Positions 1 to 8,790 of a stretch of 64,000 bases of DNA are shown piece by piece. Numbering within the stretch: position 1 is the first letter of the stretch; the number at the start of each line of letters is the position of its first letter. Below the pieces are notes generated by a model. That model was not told where the DNA came from, did not search any database, and saw only the letters and a program-made list of their open reading frames with translations. The stretch spans positions 111,791 through 175,790 of the forward strand of contig DBYR01000013.1 of NCBI GenBank assembly GCA_002310215.1. The letters are read 5' to 3'. Source of the DNA: Bacteroidales bacterium UBA1181 (GTDB taxonomy: Bacteria > Bacteroidota > Bacteroidia > Bacteroidales > Paludibacteraceae). The position numbers were made by a program, and so were the translations under genes.

Positions 1-38
1 CGAAGTCAATTTTGAATTAAGAATTAAATATAAGCGTC

Positions 39-1421
39 ATGAAAAAAAGAACATTACTCATAGAATTTGCAGCGTTGGCGCTCAGCCTCGCCTCCTTCGC
101 CGGCACACCGGACAATATGCAGGTCTGGCTGAAGAACGGTGAGCAAAGGGTTTTCGACATCAACCAGGTGGACAGCGTCACCTTCGGCAATAGTCCTCAG
201 CAGGAATTCACACTGCTGACCGAGAACACCATGCCTCCGACATTCGCCCAGCCCATTCCGCTCGAGGTGAACGACCAGGAACTGAAGTACGTCAAGAGCA
301 CCAACGAGTTCGGCAGAAAGTGCTATGTCGAGTTGCGGAAGGGGGATCCAGATGGTGTCAGATTCTTTTCCCCAATTAGCCTCAACATAGCTTTAGGCCT
401 ATGCGCTAATGGGGCTACAAAAGAAGGTGCGAAAGAGATCACTGACGCATTGGGTTTCGATTCGAATAACGCCATAGGGGATATGAATGACTTCTTCAAT
501 AAGATATACCTTTCCCTCAACTCGTTTGTCGATAGCGTGATCATGAGCACCTCCAACGCAGTATGGCTAGATGCGAGAAGTGGCGCCTACCCGAATTTCG
601 TGAAGCTCGCAAAGGAGACGTACTATGCGACGATTAGAAATCTCGACTTCTATGGAGACCCTAGTGGGTCGAAAGACACCATCGACCATTGGGCGGCACT
701 CGCGACCCACGATTGCATCAAAAACCTCAGCATACAAATCAAAGATGACACTAAGTTCGTCCTTAATAACGCTTGCTACTTCAAAGGCAGTTGGGTGACG
801 AAGTTCCTCCCGGCCGGGAAGGCGGCGTTCTACCCGACGCCAGACGTCATAGAAGAAACAGACTTCATGTCTATCAGAGAAGAGGGTATGGAGTATGCGG
901 AAACAGATGAATATCAAGCCGTTAAACTGGACTATGGGCTCGAATCCCAAAAACTTTCGTACAAACCAGGTTTCACCACAAGCGACTGCGCTTACAGCAT
1001 GATCGTCGTGTTGCCGAACACGGGTCATGACCTCGACGAAGTATGGTCGACGGTCCGGTGGGACTCCATTCCTTTCAACTACATGATGGGGTTTCTTTCT
1101 ATGCCGAAGTTTAAAGCCGCAGGAGGATCTCCTTTGAAGGAATGCGTCAAGAATCTAGGCATCAAAGAGATTTTCCAAACATGTCCATACATCGTTTCCG
1201 GAGAAAATTATATCGATGATATCGCACAAGACTTTTTCATCAATGTGGATGAGGAAGGTACCGAGGCTGCCGCTGTCACCTCTATCGTGGGTGCGGGAGG
1301 CGCTGCCATGAGATTTTTCCGCATGACATGCGACCGTCCGTTCGCTTTCGCCATCCGCGAGAACAAAACAGGGCTGATCCTCTTCATGGGTGAATATAAC
1401 TCAGTACCAAAGGGGAATTAA
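39..1421 (+). CDS. Secreted serpin (serine protease inhibitor family), copy 1
   Basis: 460 aa. A signal peptide covers about residues 1-21. A short beta-type motif follows (MQVWLKNGEQ..FDI..VDSVTF, about 27-50), which I know from many Bacteroidetes secreted proteins. The serpin fold then runs from about residue 75 to the end. The hinge of the reactive-centre loop is intact (EEGTEAAAVTS, small residues at P12-P9), and the C-terminal serpin signature DRPFAFAIREN is present, so an inhibitory mechanism is plausible. Counting from the hinge, P1 falls in GAGGAAM, an unusual small-residue site, but this loop is about two residues longer than in alpha-1-antitrypsin, so P1 is uncertain. It is the first of three tandem paralogues. 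It probably protects the cell surface or its enzymes from host or competitor proteases (inference). Confidence 0.93.
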   Translation: MKKRTLLIEFAALALSLASFAGTPDNMQVWLKNGEQRVFDINQVDSVTFGNSPQQEFTLLTENTMPPTFAQPIPLEVNDQELKYVKSTNEFGRKCYVELRKGDPDGVRFFSPISLNIALGLCANGATKEGAKEITDALGFDSNNAIGDMNDFFNKIYLSLNSFVDSVIMSTSNAVWLDARSGAYPNFVKLAKETYYATIRNLDFYGDPSGSKDTIDHWAALATHDCIKNLSIQIKDDTKFVLNNACYFKGSWVTKFLPAGKAAFYPTPDVIEETDFMSIREEGMEYAETDEYQAVKLDYGLESQKLSYKPGFTTSDCAYSMIVVLPNTGHDLDEVWSTVRWDSIPFNYMMGFLSMPKFKAAGGSPLKECVKNLGIKEIFQTCPYIVSGENYIDDIAQDFFINVDEEGTEAAAVTSIVGAGGAAMRFFRMTCDRPFAFAIRENKTGLILFMGEYNSVPKGN

Positions 1422-1460
1422 GAATTTTGGGGATATGCGTATCTTTACATGATGCGCACT

Positions 1461-1583
1461 CCCTAAGCCCCAACGGGGCGACATCCTCCAGACAGGGGTG
1501 TTAACCCCTGTGCACAAGGCGACGGGTGCGGACATAGCCCTGAAAGGGCGTAACACATATAGCCTGGGGCAACGCCCCAGGAA
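1461..1583. repeat. Intergenic array of four GC-rich hairpins
   Basis: Four short inverted repeats lie in a row between serpin copies 1 and 2: GCCCC/GGGGC (1467-1479), CAGGGGT/ACCCCTG (1493-1510), GCCCT/AGGGC (1537-1549) and CCTGGGGC/GCCCCAGG (1563-1581). The style matches REP-like intergenic repeats I remember from Bacteroidetes genomes, but copy number cannot be judged here. No coding potential is seen. They could act as a transcription terminator or mRNA-stabilising element. Confidence 0.6.
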
Positions 1584-1620
1584 ATTATGAATTATGAATT
1601 TTGAATTAAAATATATGCTT

Positions 1621-3066
1621 ATGAAAAAAAGAACTTTACTTTTAGGGTTTGCGGCACTAACCATCAGCGCCGCATCTTTCGCCGGCACACCAGACAAAAT
1701 GCAGGTCTGGCTGAAGGACGGGGAACCAAAGATTTTCGACATCGATCAAGTGGACAGTGTCACCTTCGGCACATACAAGAATCCGGAGATTACTCCGCTG
1801 ACAGAGAACTTCATGCCACCAAAGTTCGCCCAGCCCATTCCGCTTGTGGTGAATGAGCAGGAGCAGGCTTTCGTCAGAGCAAATAATGAGTTTGCCCAGA
1901 AGTGTTACCAGATAGTCAGGAAGCTTCCTAAAAAACAAATGACAGATGGGGAAGCTCAACCGAGACCTGTCCATTTCTTCTCGCCGGTCAGCCTCAACTT
2001 CGCTTTAGGTTTCTGCGCTAACGGTGCAACCGAGGAAGGTGCCAAGGAGATCACAGATGCGCTGGGCTTCCGTACGGAGAATGCGTTAGAGGACATGAAT
2101 AACTTCTACCAGAAGCTCTATTGCTCCCTCAATTCGAACGTCGACAGCGTGGACATCCACACTGCCAATGCATTATGGGCGGACAATAAGAACAATGTCC
2201 TCGAAAATTTCTTGGAGACTGCCAGGGATAAGTATTACGCAACGGTTAGACACCTCAATTTCAGGGAGGATCCTGACGGCTCAAAAGACACCATCAACAA
2301 GTGGGCCGCCTTGATGACCAACGATTGCATCAAGAACATTAGCGTCGATATAGACACATGGACAAGACTTGTCCTTAACAACGCATGCTACTTCAACGCG
2401 AAATGGAAAATTCCATTCGAACCTTACGGTAAGAGTTTATTTTACGGATCAGTAGGAGATCCTGAGGAAACAGAATTCATGGAAATTAAATTGCAAAAGC
2501 TGAAATGCGCGGAAACGGACAACTATGACGCTGTCAGTTTGGACTATTCAAGCGGAGAGGAGATAGAATGGGGCGATGAATCACCCACCACATACAGCAT
2601 GATTGTCGTACTGCCGAAGGAGGGCCATAGTCTTGACGAGCTATTGCCTACCTTCCAATGGGACTCCATCCCTTTCGAGTATAAAGCATGCCAAATCTTT
2701 ATGCCGAAGATTAAGGTCAAGGGCGGATATAACCTGAATGACACTACCCCTGGACTGAACGTCATCAATTCAATGGGCATCAATAACATATACAGTAGTT
2801 TCCCTAATGCAATAGAGTTTTACCCGGGAGACAATCCTTATGCGGTCTCTAATGTGATACAGGATTATTTCCTGAGGGTGGACGAGCTCGGAACGGAGGC
2901 TGCCGCCGTCACTACCGTTGAGGTCGAAGAAACCACAGGAATGTATGACCCAAATTTCTCTATGTTCTGCACCCATCCGTTCGCCTTCGCCATCCGTGAG
3001 AACGCCACAGGACTGATCCTCTTCATGGGAGAATATGACTTCGTGCCACAAGAGGAAGGAAATTAA
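1621..3066 (+). CDS. Secreted serpin, copy 2
   Basis: 481 aa. The start at 1621 aligns with the Met-Lys-Lys start of copy 1, and the upstream bases (TTTTGAATTAA) are also shared; an in-frame ATG at 1594 would put non-signal residues before the signal peptide. Signal peptide about 1-21, then the MQVWLKDGE..FDIDQVDSVTF motif, then the serpin domain. The hinge is ELGTEAAAVTT and the C-terminal signature HPFAFAIREN. The predicted P1 region is acidic and Thr-rich (EVEETTGMYD), unlike both neighbours, so the target protease, if any, should differ. Lies 199 bp after copy 1. Confidence 0.92.
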   Translation: MKKRTLLLGFAALTISAASFAGTPDKMQVWLKDGEPKIFDIDQVDSVTFGTYKNPEITPLTENFMPPKFAQPIPLVVNEQEQAFVRANNEFAQKCYQIVRKLPKKQMTDGEAQPRPVHFFSPVSLNFALGFCANGATEEGAKEITDALGFRTENALEDMNNFYQKLYCSLNSNVDSVDIHTANALWADNKNNVLENFLETARDKYYATVRHLNFREDPDGSKDTINKWAALMTNDCIKNISVDIDTWTRLVLNNACYFNAKWKIPFEPYGKSLFYGSVGDPEETEFMEIKLQKLKCAETDNYDAVSLDYSSGEEIEWGDESPTTYSMIVVLPKEGHSLDELLPTFQWDSIPFEYKACQIFMPKIKVKGGYNLNDTTPGLNVINSMGINNIYSSFPNAIEFYPGDNPYAVSNVIQDYFLRVDELGTEAAAVTTVEVEETTGMYDPNFSMFCTHPFAFAIRENATGLILFMGEYDFVPQEEGN

Positions 3067-3266
3067 TATCAGCTCAATATGGTCAATTAAAATTTTATCT
3101 TAAAAAGATTGGTCAATCGCTGAAAAATTGAAAAGTTTTTCTAATCTTTATGATTTAGAATAATTTGTGCCCTAAAGGGGACTAAACAGATAGGGGGATA
3201 CCCCCGTCGACCAGACGATGAATGATTTTGGAACTCCGCAAGGATTCCACTGTATGATATTCTGTT

Positions 3267-3301
3267 GAGGAGGAGGCACGGGCACTCCGCACCTCCTCCT
3301 C
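3267..3301. repeat. Perfect 10-bp inverted repeat upstream of serpin 3
   Basis: GAGGAGGAGG (3267-3276) pairs with CCTCCTCCTC (3292-3301) across a 15-nt loop, about 40 bp before serpin 3. The purine/pyrimidine strand bias is marked. There is no T-tract downstream, so a classical terminator is not supported; a leader hairpin hiding or positioning the ribosome is possible. The rest of 3067-3342 shows nothing recognisable. Confidence 0.4.
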
Positions 3302-3342
3302 GGCAAATATTTGCGAAGACTTTTTTATAAACTTAAATTTAG

Positions 3343-4755
3343 ATGGATATGAAAAAAGGGTTATTAGTAGGGTTTGCGGCATTAACATTCTGTGCCGCTA
3401 CATTCGCCGAGACGCCAAACAGGATGCAGGTTTGGCTGAAGAACGGTGAACAACAAGTGTTTAACATCGATGAGGTGGACAGCGTCACCTTCAGGAGATT
3501 TCCGGGTGAGGTGTACCAACCGTTGTTGGAGAATACCATGCCTCCGACATTCTCCAAGCCTAATCCGCTTACGTTAAGCGAACAAGAGCAGGCGTTCGTG
3601 CGAGCTAACAACGCATTCGCCTTAGAATGCTACACTAAGGTCCGCAAGTTGCCGGTGAAGCCAGGATCAACGGAGCCAAGATCTCTCCATTTCTTCTCGC
3701 CGGTCAGCCTCAACATGGCCTTGGGATTCTGCGCCAACGGTGCGTCCACCGAGGGCGCCAAGGAGATCACCGACGCCTTAGGATTCCAATCGAAGAACGC
3801 ATTGAAGGAGATGAACGATTTCTACCAGAAGGTATACCTCTCCCTCAACTCGAATGTCGATAGTGTGGACATCCACACCGCCAACGCGCTATGGGTGCAT
3901 GAGGGAGCCGCTGTCTATAATGAGTTCTTGACGCAGGCAAGGGAAAAATATTACGCGACGGTTAGACATCTGAGTTTTGGCAGTAATCCACAAGGCGCAT
4001 TGGATACAATAAATAGTTGGGCAGCCCTCATGACTAACGATCGTATAAAATCGCTCTCAATAGACATTAACCCTAACACACAGCTTGTCCTCAACAACGC
4101 TTGCTATTTCAAGGCGAAATGGAGATTCGTTTTCGAAGGCATCGGGGAAGGGACTTTCAAGGGAATGCAAAGTCAGACCCAGAAAGCTCAGTTCATGGAG
4201 ATTGATAACAAATATATGAAGTGCGCCGAAACAGATAATTACCAGGCTGTTGCGTTGGATTATGTTAGCGGGGACTTTGATTTAGCGGATACGACCCAAA
4301 CCTCTGCCTATAGCATGGTGGTGATATTACCGAAAGAGGGTCACGGCCTTGAAGAGGTATTGCCGGCACTTCTGCTGGACTCCATTTCTTTCCAAAAAAC
4401 GACGTGCAACGTGATAATGCCTAAGTTTGAGATGAAAGACAGTTATCAGTTGGGAAATGTATTGTCAGAATTGAACATCAACGATATCTTCTCAAGATAT
4501 CCTAATGCAATCATTGATCCATCAGAGTCATTGTACATCAGCCAAGTCGCTCAGGATTACTTCGTTAAAGTGGATGAGGAAGGAACAGAAGCGGCTGCTG
4601 TCACCTCCATCGTGGCAGATAACAAAGTAATGATGCCTGATGCAAAATTCAAAATGGAGTGCACCCGCCCGTTCGCCTTCGCCATCCGCGAGAACACGAC
4701 CGGACTCCTGATCTTTGTGGGTGAGTACGATGATGTGCCACAACTAGAAAACTGA
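3343..4755 (+). CDS. Secreted serpin, copy 3 (putative P1 Lys)
   Basis: 470 aa from 3343; the ATG at 3349 aligns better with the paralogue starts. Signal peptide, MQVWLKNGEQ motif and serpin domain are as in copies 1 and 2. Hinge EEGTEAAAVTS; signature CTRPFAFAIREN. Thirteen residues after the hinge Thr is a Lys (VADNKVMM), which would direct inhibition to trypsin-like proteases if the register holds. Long stretches such as the region around LHFFSPVSLN..LGFCANGA are nearly identical among the three copies, while the reactive loops differ. That is the pattern expected of duplication followed by specificity divergence. Confidence 0.93.
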   Translation: MDMKKGLLVGFAALTFCAATFAETPNRMQVWLKNGEQQVFNIDEVDSVTFRRFPGEVYQPLLENTMPPTFSKPNPLTLSEQEQAFVRANNAFALECYTKVRKLPVKPGSTEPRSLHFFSPVSLNMALGFCANGASTEGAKEITDALGFQSKNALKEMNDFYQKVYLSLNSNVDSVDIHTANALWVHEGAAVYNEFLTQAREKYYATVRHLSFGSNPQGALDTINSWAALMTNDRIKSLSIDINPNTQLVLNNACYFKAKWRFVFEGIGEGTFKGMQSQTQKAQFMEIDNKYMKCAETDNYQAVALDYVSGDFDLADTTQTSAYSMVVILPKEGHGLEEVLPALLLDSISFQKTTCNVIMPKFEMKDSYQLGNVLSELNINDIFSRYPNAIIDPSESLYISQVAQDYFVKVDEEGTEAAAVTSIVADNKVMMPDAKFKMECTRPFAFAIRENTTGLLIFVGEYDDVPQLEN

Positions 4756-4858
4756 TTTGACTAAATATTCATTGGTGAGGGCAAAAACGATTGTCCTCAC
4801 CATTTTTTTGATATATTTTGTGAATGTGAGCATAAACCTGAACCTGTATATTATTTAG

Positions 4859-4905
4859 ACTGCAACCGCCCGTTCGCCTTCGCCATCCGCAACAACGGAC
4901 GTAGA
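4859..4905 (+). pseudogene. Remnant of a fourth serpin (C-terminal signature only)
   Basis: The frame from 4861 reads CNRPFAFAIRNNGR, which matches the C-terminal serpin signature of the three upstream copies (C-x-RPFAFAIREN) at protein and nearly at DNA level. It is an isolated fragment, about 105 bp past the stop of copy 3, with no serpin sequence before or after. It is best explained as a scar of a deleted or recombined fourth copy. Confidence 0.65.
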
Positions 4906-5040
4906 ATCGTTACCACCGTAAATCGTAAATCATCAAATCGTAAAACCCCTATACCCATTCAGAAACATGTAATCTCGGAAGGGAAATAGCCCAAAAGAAA
5001 AATATTTACAGGATATACAAGTTAATTGGAAAAAAAGACG

Positions 5041-5048
5041 TACCTTTG
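5041..5048 (+). promoter_or_regulatory. Candidate -7 box of the his operon
   Basis: TACCTTTG matches the Bacteroidetes -7 consensus TAnnTTTG and lies 22 bp before the leader-peptide ATG. A TTG at 5026-5028 is too close to be a well-spaced -33 element, so the upstream half is not convincing. Confidence 0.5.
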
Positions 5049-5069
5049 TGCCGTAAAGTAATTCAGGAT

Positions 5070-5117
5070 ATGTTTAATACAAAGTTCCATCATAACCATC
5101 ATCATTATCAACGATAA
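5070..5117 (+). CDS. His operon leader peptide (HisL-type)
   Basis: A 15-codon reading frame, MFNTKFHHNHHHYQR, with five His codons among positions 7-12 and a stop at 5115-5117. It sits between a TAnnTTTG box and an intrinsic terminator ahead of hisG, exactly where an attenuator leader peptide is expected. Stalling at the His codons when charged tRNA-His is scarce would leave 5120-5128 free to form an antiterminator; completing translation would cover that segment and allow the terminator at 5150-5184. The function is inferred from layout and codon content. Confidence 0.85.
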   Translation: MFNTKFHHNHHHYQR

Positions 5118-5119
5118 GT

Positions 5120-5184
5120 TCGGTGAGCGGTTGTGTGTGCGATATAATGAGGCTTGCCGAGATTCGGTGAGCCTTTTGTTTTTT
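5120..5184 (+). promoter_or_regulatory. Transcription attenuator of hisGDC (antiterminator/terminator)
   Basis: The 10-mer TTCGGTGAGC occurs twice, at 5119-5128 and 5163-5172. Either copy can pair with GCTTGCCGA (5152-5160). Pairing with the second copy gives an 11-bp stem (5150-5160 with 5164-5174, two G-U pairs) followed by TTTGTTTTTT, a standard intrinsic terminator. Pairing with the first copy gives the mutually exclusive antiterminator. Together with the His-rich leader peptide this forms a complete attenuation switch. Confidence 0.82.
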
Positions 5185-5216
5185 CAGGAAATAATAACAA
5201 AACAATAATATTCAAT

Positions 5217-6068
5217 ATGCTAAGAATTGCAGTTCAGGCCAAGGGCCGTTTGTTTGAAGAGACGATGACCATGTTGTCGGAGTCCAGCATCAAGATTAGT
5301 TCGGGCAAGAGAACCCTGTTGGTTCCAGCCTCCAATTTCCCAGTCGAGATCCTCTATCTGCGCGACGATGATATCCCGCAGGCGGTGGCGAGCGGTATCG
5401 CCGACGTAGGTATCGTGGGAGAGAACGAATACGTGGAGCGCCATGAGAAGGCCGATCTGATCAAACGCCTCGACTTCAGCAAGTGCCGCCTCTCCCTGGC
5501 AATTCCTAAGGCGGTGGACTACCAAGGGTTGGAATGGTTCAACGGAAAGAAGATCGCCACCTCCTACCCTTACATCCTGCAACAGTTCCTGGACAAGAAC
5601 GGACTCAAGGCGGAGATCCACGTCATCACGGGTTCGGTGGAGATCGCCCCTGGCATCGGGTTGGCGGACTGCATCTTCGACATCGTCAGCTCCGGCAGCA
5701 CCCTCGTCAGCAACAACCTGAAGGAGGTGGAGGTGGTCCTGAACTCCGAGGCCATCCTCATCGGCAACCCTCAATTGAGCGGCGAGAAGAAACAGATCCT
5801 CGACGAGCTCCTGTTCCGCTTCGACTCCTACAAGAACGCTGAGGGCAAGAAGTATATCATCCTCAACATCCCGAACGATAAGATCAAGCAAGTGTGCGAG
5901 ATCCTCCCAGGCATGAAGGCGCCGACAGTCACTCCATTGGTGAAGGAAGGCTGGTCTTCGCTCCACTCCGTCATCTCGGAAAAAACCTTCTGGGACATCA
6001 TCAGCCAGCTGAAGGCGTTGGGTGCGGAGGGTATCTTGGTGGTTCCTATCGAGAAAATGATCCTTTAA
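5217..6068 (+). CDS. hisG: ATP phosphoribosyltransferase (HisG, long form)
   Basis: 283 aa. Catalyses the first step of histidine biosynthesis, joining PRPP and ATP to give phosphoribosyl-ATP. The N-terminus MLRIAVQAKGRL and the segment ASGIADVGIVGEN are typical of the family, as is the PRPP-binding stretch DIVSSGSTL. The last 75 residues (APTVTPLVKEGW..SVI..K) form the C-terminal ACT-like regulatory domain of the long form, so HisZ should not be needed and feedback inhibition by histidine is expected. I chose the ATG at 5217 because the in-frame start at 5154 lies inside the attenuator terminator. First gene of hisG-hisD-hisC. Confidence 0.96.
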   Translation: MLRIAVQAKGRLFEETMTMLSESSIKISSGKRTLLVPASNFPVEILYLRDDDIPQAVASGIADVGIVGENEYVERHEKADLIKRLDFSKCRLSLAIPKAVDYQGLEWFNGKKIATSYPYILQQFLDKNGLKAEIHVITGSVEIAPGIGLADCIFDIVSSGSTLVSNNLKEVEVVLNSEAILIGNPQLSGEKKQILDELLFRFDSYKNAEGKKYIILNIPNDKIKQVCEILPGMKAPTVTPLVKEGWSSLHSVISEKTFWDIISQLKALGAEGILVVPIEKMIL

Positions 6069-6081
6069 TTCCGCAATCGTC

Positions 6082-7356
6082 ATGAAGATCTATAAATACC
6101 CTGCTGCCTCCGAATGGACGCAGCTACTCGCCCGCCCGACGTTCGACAACGCGACGCTCTTCGACACCGTGCGCACTGTCCTGAACGATGTCAGGGAGAA
6201 AGGCGACGAGGCCGTCAAGGCCTACGAACTGAAATTCGACAAGGTGGAGCTCTCCTCCCTGCTCGTGACCGAGGCGGAGGTGGCGGAGGCGGAAGCCATC
6301 GTCTCCCCAGCGTTGAAGGAGGCTATCCTATTGGCGAAAGGAAACATCCAGAAGTTCCACAAGGCGCAGGCGCAAGAGCTCCCATGCGTGGAGACCATGC
6401 CGGGCGTCACCTGTTGGCAGAAGGCGAAGGCCATCGAGAAGGTCGGACTCTATATCCCTGGGGGAACCGCTCCCCTCTTCTCAACCGTGCTGATGCTCGC
6501 CATCCCCGCACAGATAGCGGGCTGCAAGGAGATCGTGCTCTGTACTCCTCCCAACAAGCAGGGCAAGGTGCATCCAGCCGTACTGTTCGCCGCCAAGACA
6601 GCGGGCGTGAGCAAGATATTCAAGATCGGTGGCGTGCAAGCCATCGCCTCCATGGCTTACGGTACACAGAGCGTACCGAAGGTCTATAAGATATTCGGTC
6701 CGGGCAATCAATATGTGACCGCCGCCAAGCAGATGGTGAGCCTCAAGGACGTGGCCATCGACATGCCTGCCGGACCTTCCGAGGTGGAGGTGTTGGCGGA
6801 CGATACGGCGAACCCTGTATTCGTGGCCTCCGACCTGCTCTCTCAAGCAGAGCATGGCGTGGATAGCCAAGCCATCCTGGTCACCACCAGCGAAGCGTTG
6901 GCGGAGAAGGTGATGAAGGAGGTCGATGTGCAGTTGGCGCAATTGCCTAGGAAAGAGATCGCGGAAAAGTCCGTGGCTAACAGTAAGATATTCATTGTCA
7001 AGAACATGGACGAGGCCGTAGCGCTGAGCAACGCCTATGCGCCGGAGCACCTGATCATCTCGGCGGATGGTTACCGGGAGATCGCGGAGCGAATCGACAA
7101 CGCCGGCTCCATCTTCTTGGGACACTACACGCCAGAGAGCGCAGGCGACTATGCTTCCGGCACCAACCACACCCTGCCGACCAACGGTTACGCCAAGGCC
7201 TACAGCGGTGTGAACCTCGACAGTTTCCGCAAGAAGATCACCTACCAGGAGATCACGAAGGAGGGGTTGGAGCGCATCGGCGACGCGATCGAGATCATGG
7301 CCAGCAACGAGCAACTCTTCGCCCATCAGAACGCGGTGATATTGCGTCGTAAATGA
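6082..7356 (+). CDS. hisD: Histidinol dehydrogenase (HisD)
   Basis: 424 aa, the usual length. NAD- and zinc-dependent oxidation of histidinol to histidine, the last step of the pathway. Recognisable elements are YIPGGTAPLFSTVLM, GPGNQYVTAAKQ, the PAGPSEVEVLAD segment, SQAEHG (Gln/His zinc ligands of the family), YAPEHL and the GTNHTLPT region. It begins 13 bp after hisG and so is co-transcribed behind the attenuator. Confidence 0.97.
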   Translation: MKIYKYPAASEWTQLLARPTFDNATLFDTVRTVLNDVREKGDEAVKAYELKFDKVELSSLLVTEAEVAEAEAIVSPALKEAILLAKGNIQKFHKAQAQELPCVETMPGVTCWQKAKAIEKVGLYIPGGTAPLFSTVLMLAIPAQIAGCKEIVLCTPPNKQGKVHPAVLFAAKTAGVSKIFKIGGVQAIASMAYGTQSVPKVYKIFGPGNQYVTAAKQMVSLKDVAIDMPAGPSEVEVLADDTANPVFVASDLLSQAEHGVDSQAILVTTSEALAEKVMKEVDVQLAQLPRKEIAEKSVANSKIFIVKNMDEAVALSNAYAPEHLIISADGYREIAERIDNAGSIFLGHYTPESAGDYASGTNHTLPTNGYAKAYSGVNLDSFRKKITYQEITKEGLERIGDAIEIMASNEQLFAHQNAVILRRK

Positions 7357-7415
7357 TGGATGCGGGACGACGTGCGCATCGTATTCGTATGTTCCTGAAT
7401 TAAAACTGATTGATT

Positions 7416-8447
7416 ATGTTTGACTTAAAAAATATAGTTCGCCCGAACATCTGGCAATTGAAACCCTACTCTTGCGCAAGGGATGAGTTCAAGGGCGAGG
7501 CATCCGTCTACTTGGATGCCAACGAGAATCCGTACAACGACTCCTTCAACCGTTACCCGGACCCACTCCAGCTGAAGGTGAAGGAGGAGATCCGGAAGGT
7601 CAAGGGCGTCGAGGTGAAGAACATCTTCCTCGGCAATGGTAGCGATGAGGCGATCGACCTCGTCTACCGTATCTTCTGTGAGCCGAAGGAGAACAACGTG
7701 GTGGCCATCGCGCCAACCTACGGCATGTACGGTGTATGTGCCGACGTCAACAACGTGGAGTACCGCAGCGTCCTGCTCGACGACCAGTTCCAGTTCACGG
7801 CGGAGAGCCTTTTGTCGACGGCGGACGACAAGACACGTGTCATGTGGCTCTGCTCTCCGAACAACCCCACAGGCAACGCATTGGATGACAAAGAGATAGA
7901 AAAACTTCTACGGACGTTCAAGGGTATCGTGGTGGTGGATGAGGCATACATAGACTTCTCCTCCCAAGCCAGTTGGAAGGATCGTCTCGGTGAGTTCCCT
8001 AACCTCATCGTCCTGCAGACCCTTTCGAAGGCGTGGGCGAGCGCCGGCATCCGTATGGGCATGGCTTTCGCATCGGAAGAAATCATCGGTCTCTTCAACA
8101 AGGTGAAGTACCCTTACAACATCAATGTCCTTACCCAAAAGCAGGCGTTGGACACGCTCCGCAATCCTGGACAGATAGCGGAATGGGTGAAGATCCTATT
8201 GAACGAGCGCACGTTGATGCAAGAATCCCTCGCACAACTGCCGATCGTCGAGAAGATATACCCTACAGACGCCAACTTCATCTTGGTGAAGGTGCAGGAC
8301 GCAAACAAGACCTACCAGCATCTGGTCGGCAAGGGCATCATCGTCCGCAACCGCAACACGGTGCAACTCTGCGGCAACTGCCTCCGCATCACGGTGGGCA
8401 AGCCGGAGGAGAATAAGATCCTGATGCAGGAACTGAAAAACATGTGA
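7416..8447 (+). CDS. hisC: Histidinol-phosphate aminotransferase (HisC)
   Basis: 343 aa PLP-dependent class I/II aminotransferase that forms histidinol phosphate from imidazole-acetol phosphate. Visible motifs are DANENPY, the SPNNPTGN loop, VVDEAYIDF and QTLSKAW with the PLP lysine at K205. The ATG at 7416 is used; the alternative TTG at 7410 adds only two residues. A strong hairpin follows the gene, so the local operon ends here. The hisB that usually follows in Bacteroidales is not in the window, so the remaining pathway must be encoded elsewhere. Confidence 0.96.
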   Translation: MFDLKNIVRPNIWQLKPYSCARDEFKGEASVYLDANENPYNDSFNRYPDPLQLKVKEEIRKVKGVEVKNIFLGNGSDEAIDLVYRIFCEPKENNVVAIAPTYGMYGVCADVNNVEYRSVLLDDQFQFTAESLLSTADDKTRVMWLCSPNNPTGNALDDKEIEKLLRTFKGIVVVDEAYIDFSSQASWKDRLGEFPNLIVLQTLSKAWASAGIRMGMAFASEEIIGLFNKVKYPYNINVLTQKQALDTLRNPGQIAEWVKILLNERTLMQESLAQLPIVEKIYPTDANFILVKVQDANKTYQHLVGKGIIVRNRNTVQLCGNCLRITVGKPEENKILMQELKNM

Positions 8448-8505
8448 AAAAAAGCGGATTGCCCACAAAATTAAAATTCCGATTTTTTTTACCATCAAAA
8501 AAAAG

Positions 8506-8537
8506 AAAGGACGTCTTCCTAAATGAGGACGTCTTTT
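8506..8537 (+). terminator. Terminator after hisC
   Basis: An imperfect long stem built on two GACGTC segments (8510-8515 and 8528-8533) with A-rich left and T-rich right flanks (TCTTTT). It lies about 60 bp after the hisC stop. Of the 343 bp between hisC and pncB (8448-8790), only this hairpin and the pncB promoter are recognisable. Confidence 0.65.
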
Positions 8538-8749
8538 CATTTATAACACTATAACAACCGTACATATCGCATACTTTTTCTTCAGACACTTACAAGCACT
8601 TAATTGTCACCTGAAAAAAATACATTATTTTTGAGATATAAAATGGAGAATCATGGCATTCAGAATCGTTAATGTACCGAGGACAAGCCTATTTAACATT
8701 TTTTTGCGGAAATGTGTGGATTCCACTTTTTAATTCGAAATATATTGCG

Positions 8750-8757
8750 TATCTTTG
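8750..8757 (+). promoter_or_regulatory. -7 promoter box of the pncB operon
   Basis: TATCTTTG fits TAnnTTTG and lies 33 bp before the pncB ATG. A T-run at 8727-8731 is at roughly -33 spacing but lacks the consensus TTTG. Confidence 0.6.
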
Positions 8758-8790
8758 ACACGTAAACAAAAAATACAACGGATATAGCGT

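Noticed and set aside
1461..1583. Hairpin array considered as an integron attC or attachment site
   Set aside because: The hairpins are short, separate and GC-rich, with no flanking direct repeats, integrase or bulged attC architecture.
5220..6083. Antisense open frame of 287 codons opposite hisG
   Set aside because: It fully overlaps a gene with clear HisG motifs, and its Leu/Val/Asp/His-rich translation is typical of antisense to GC-rich coding DNA.
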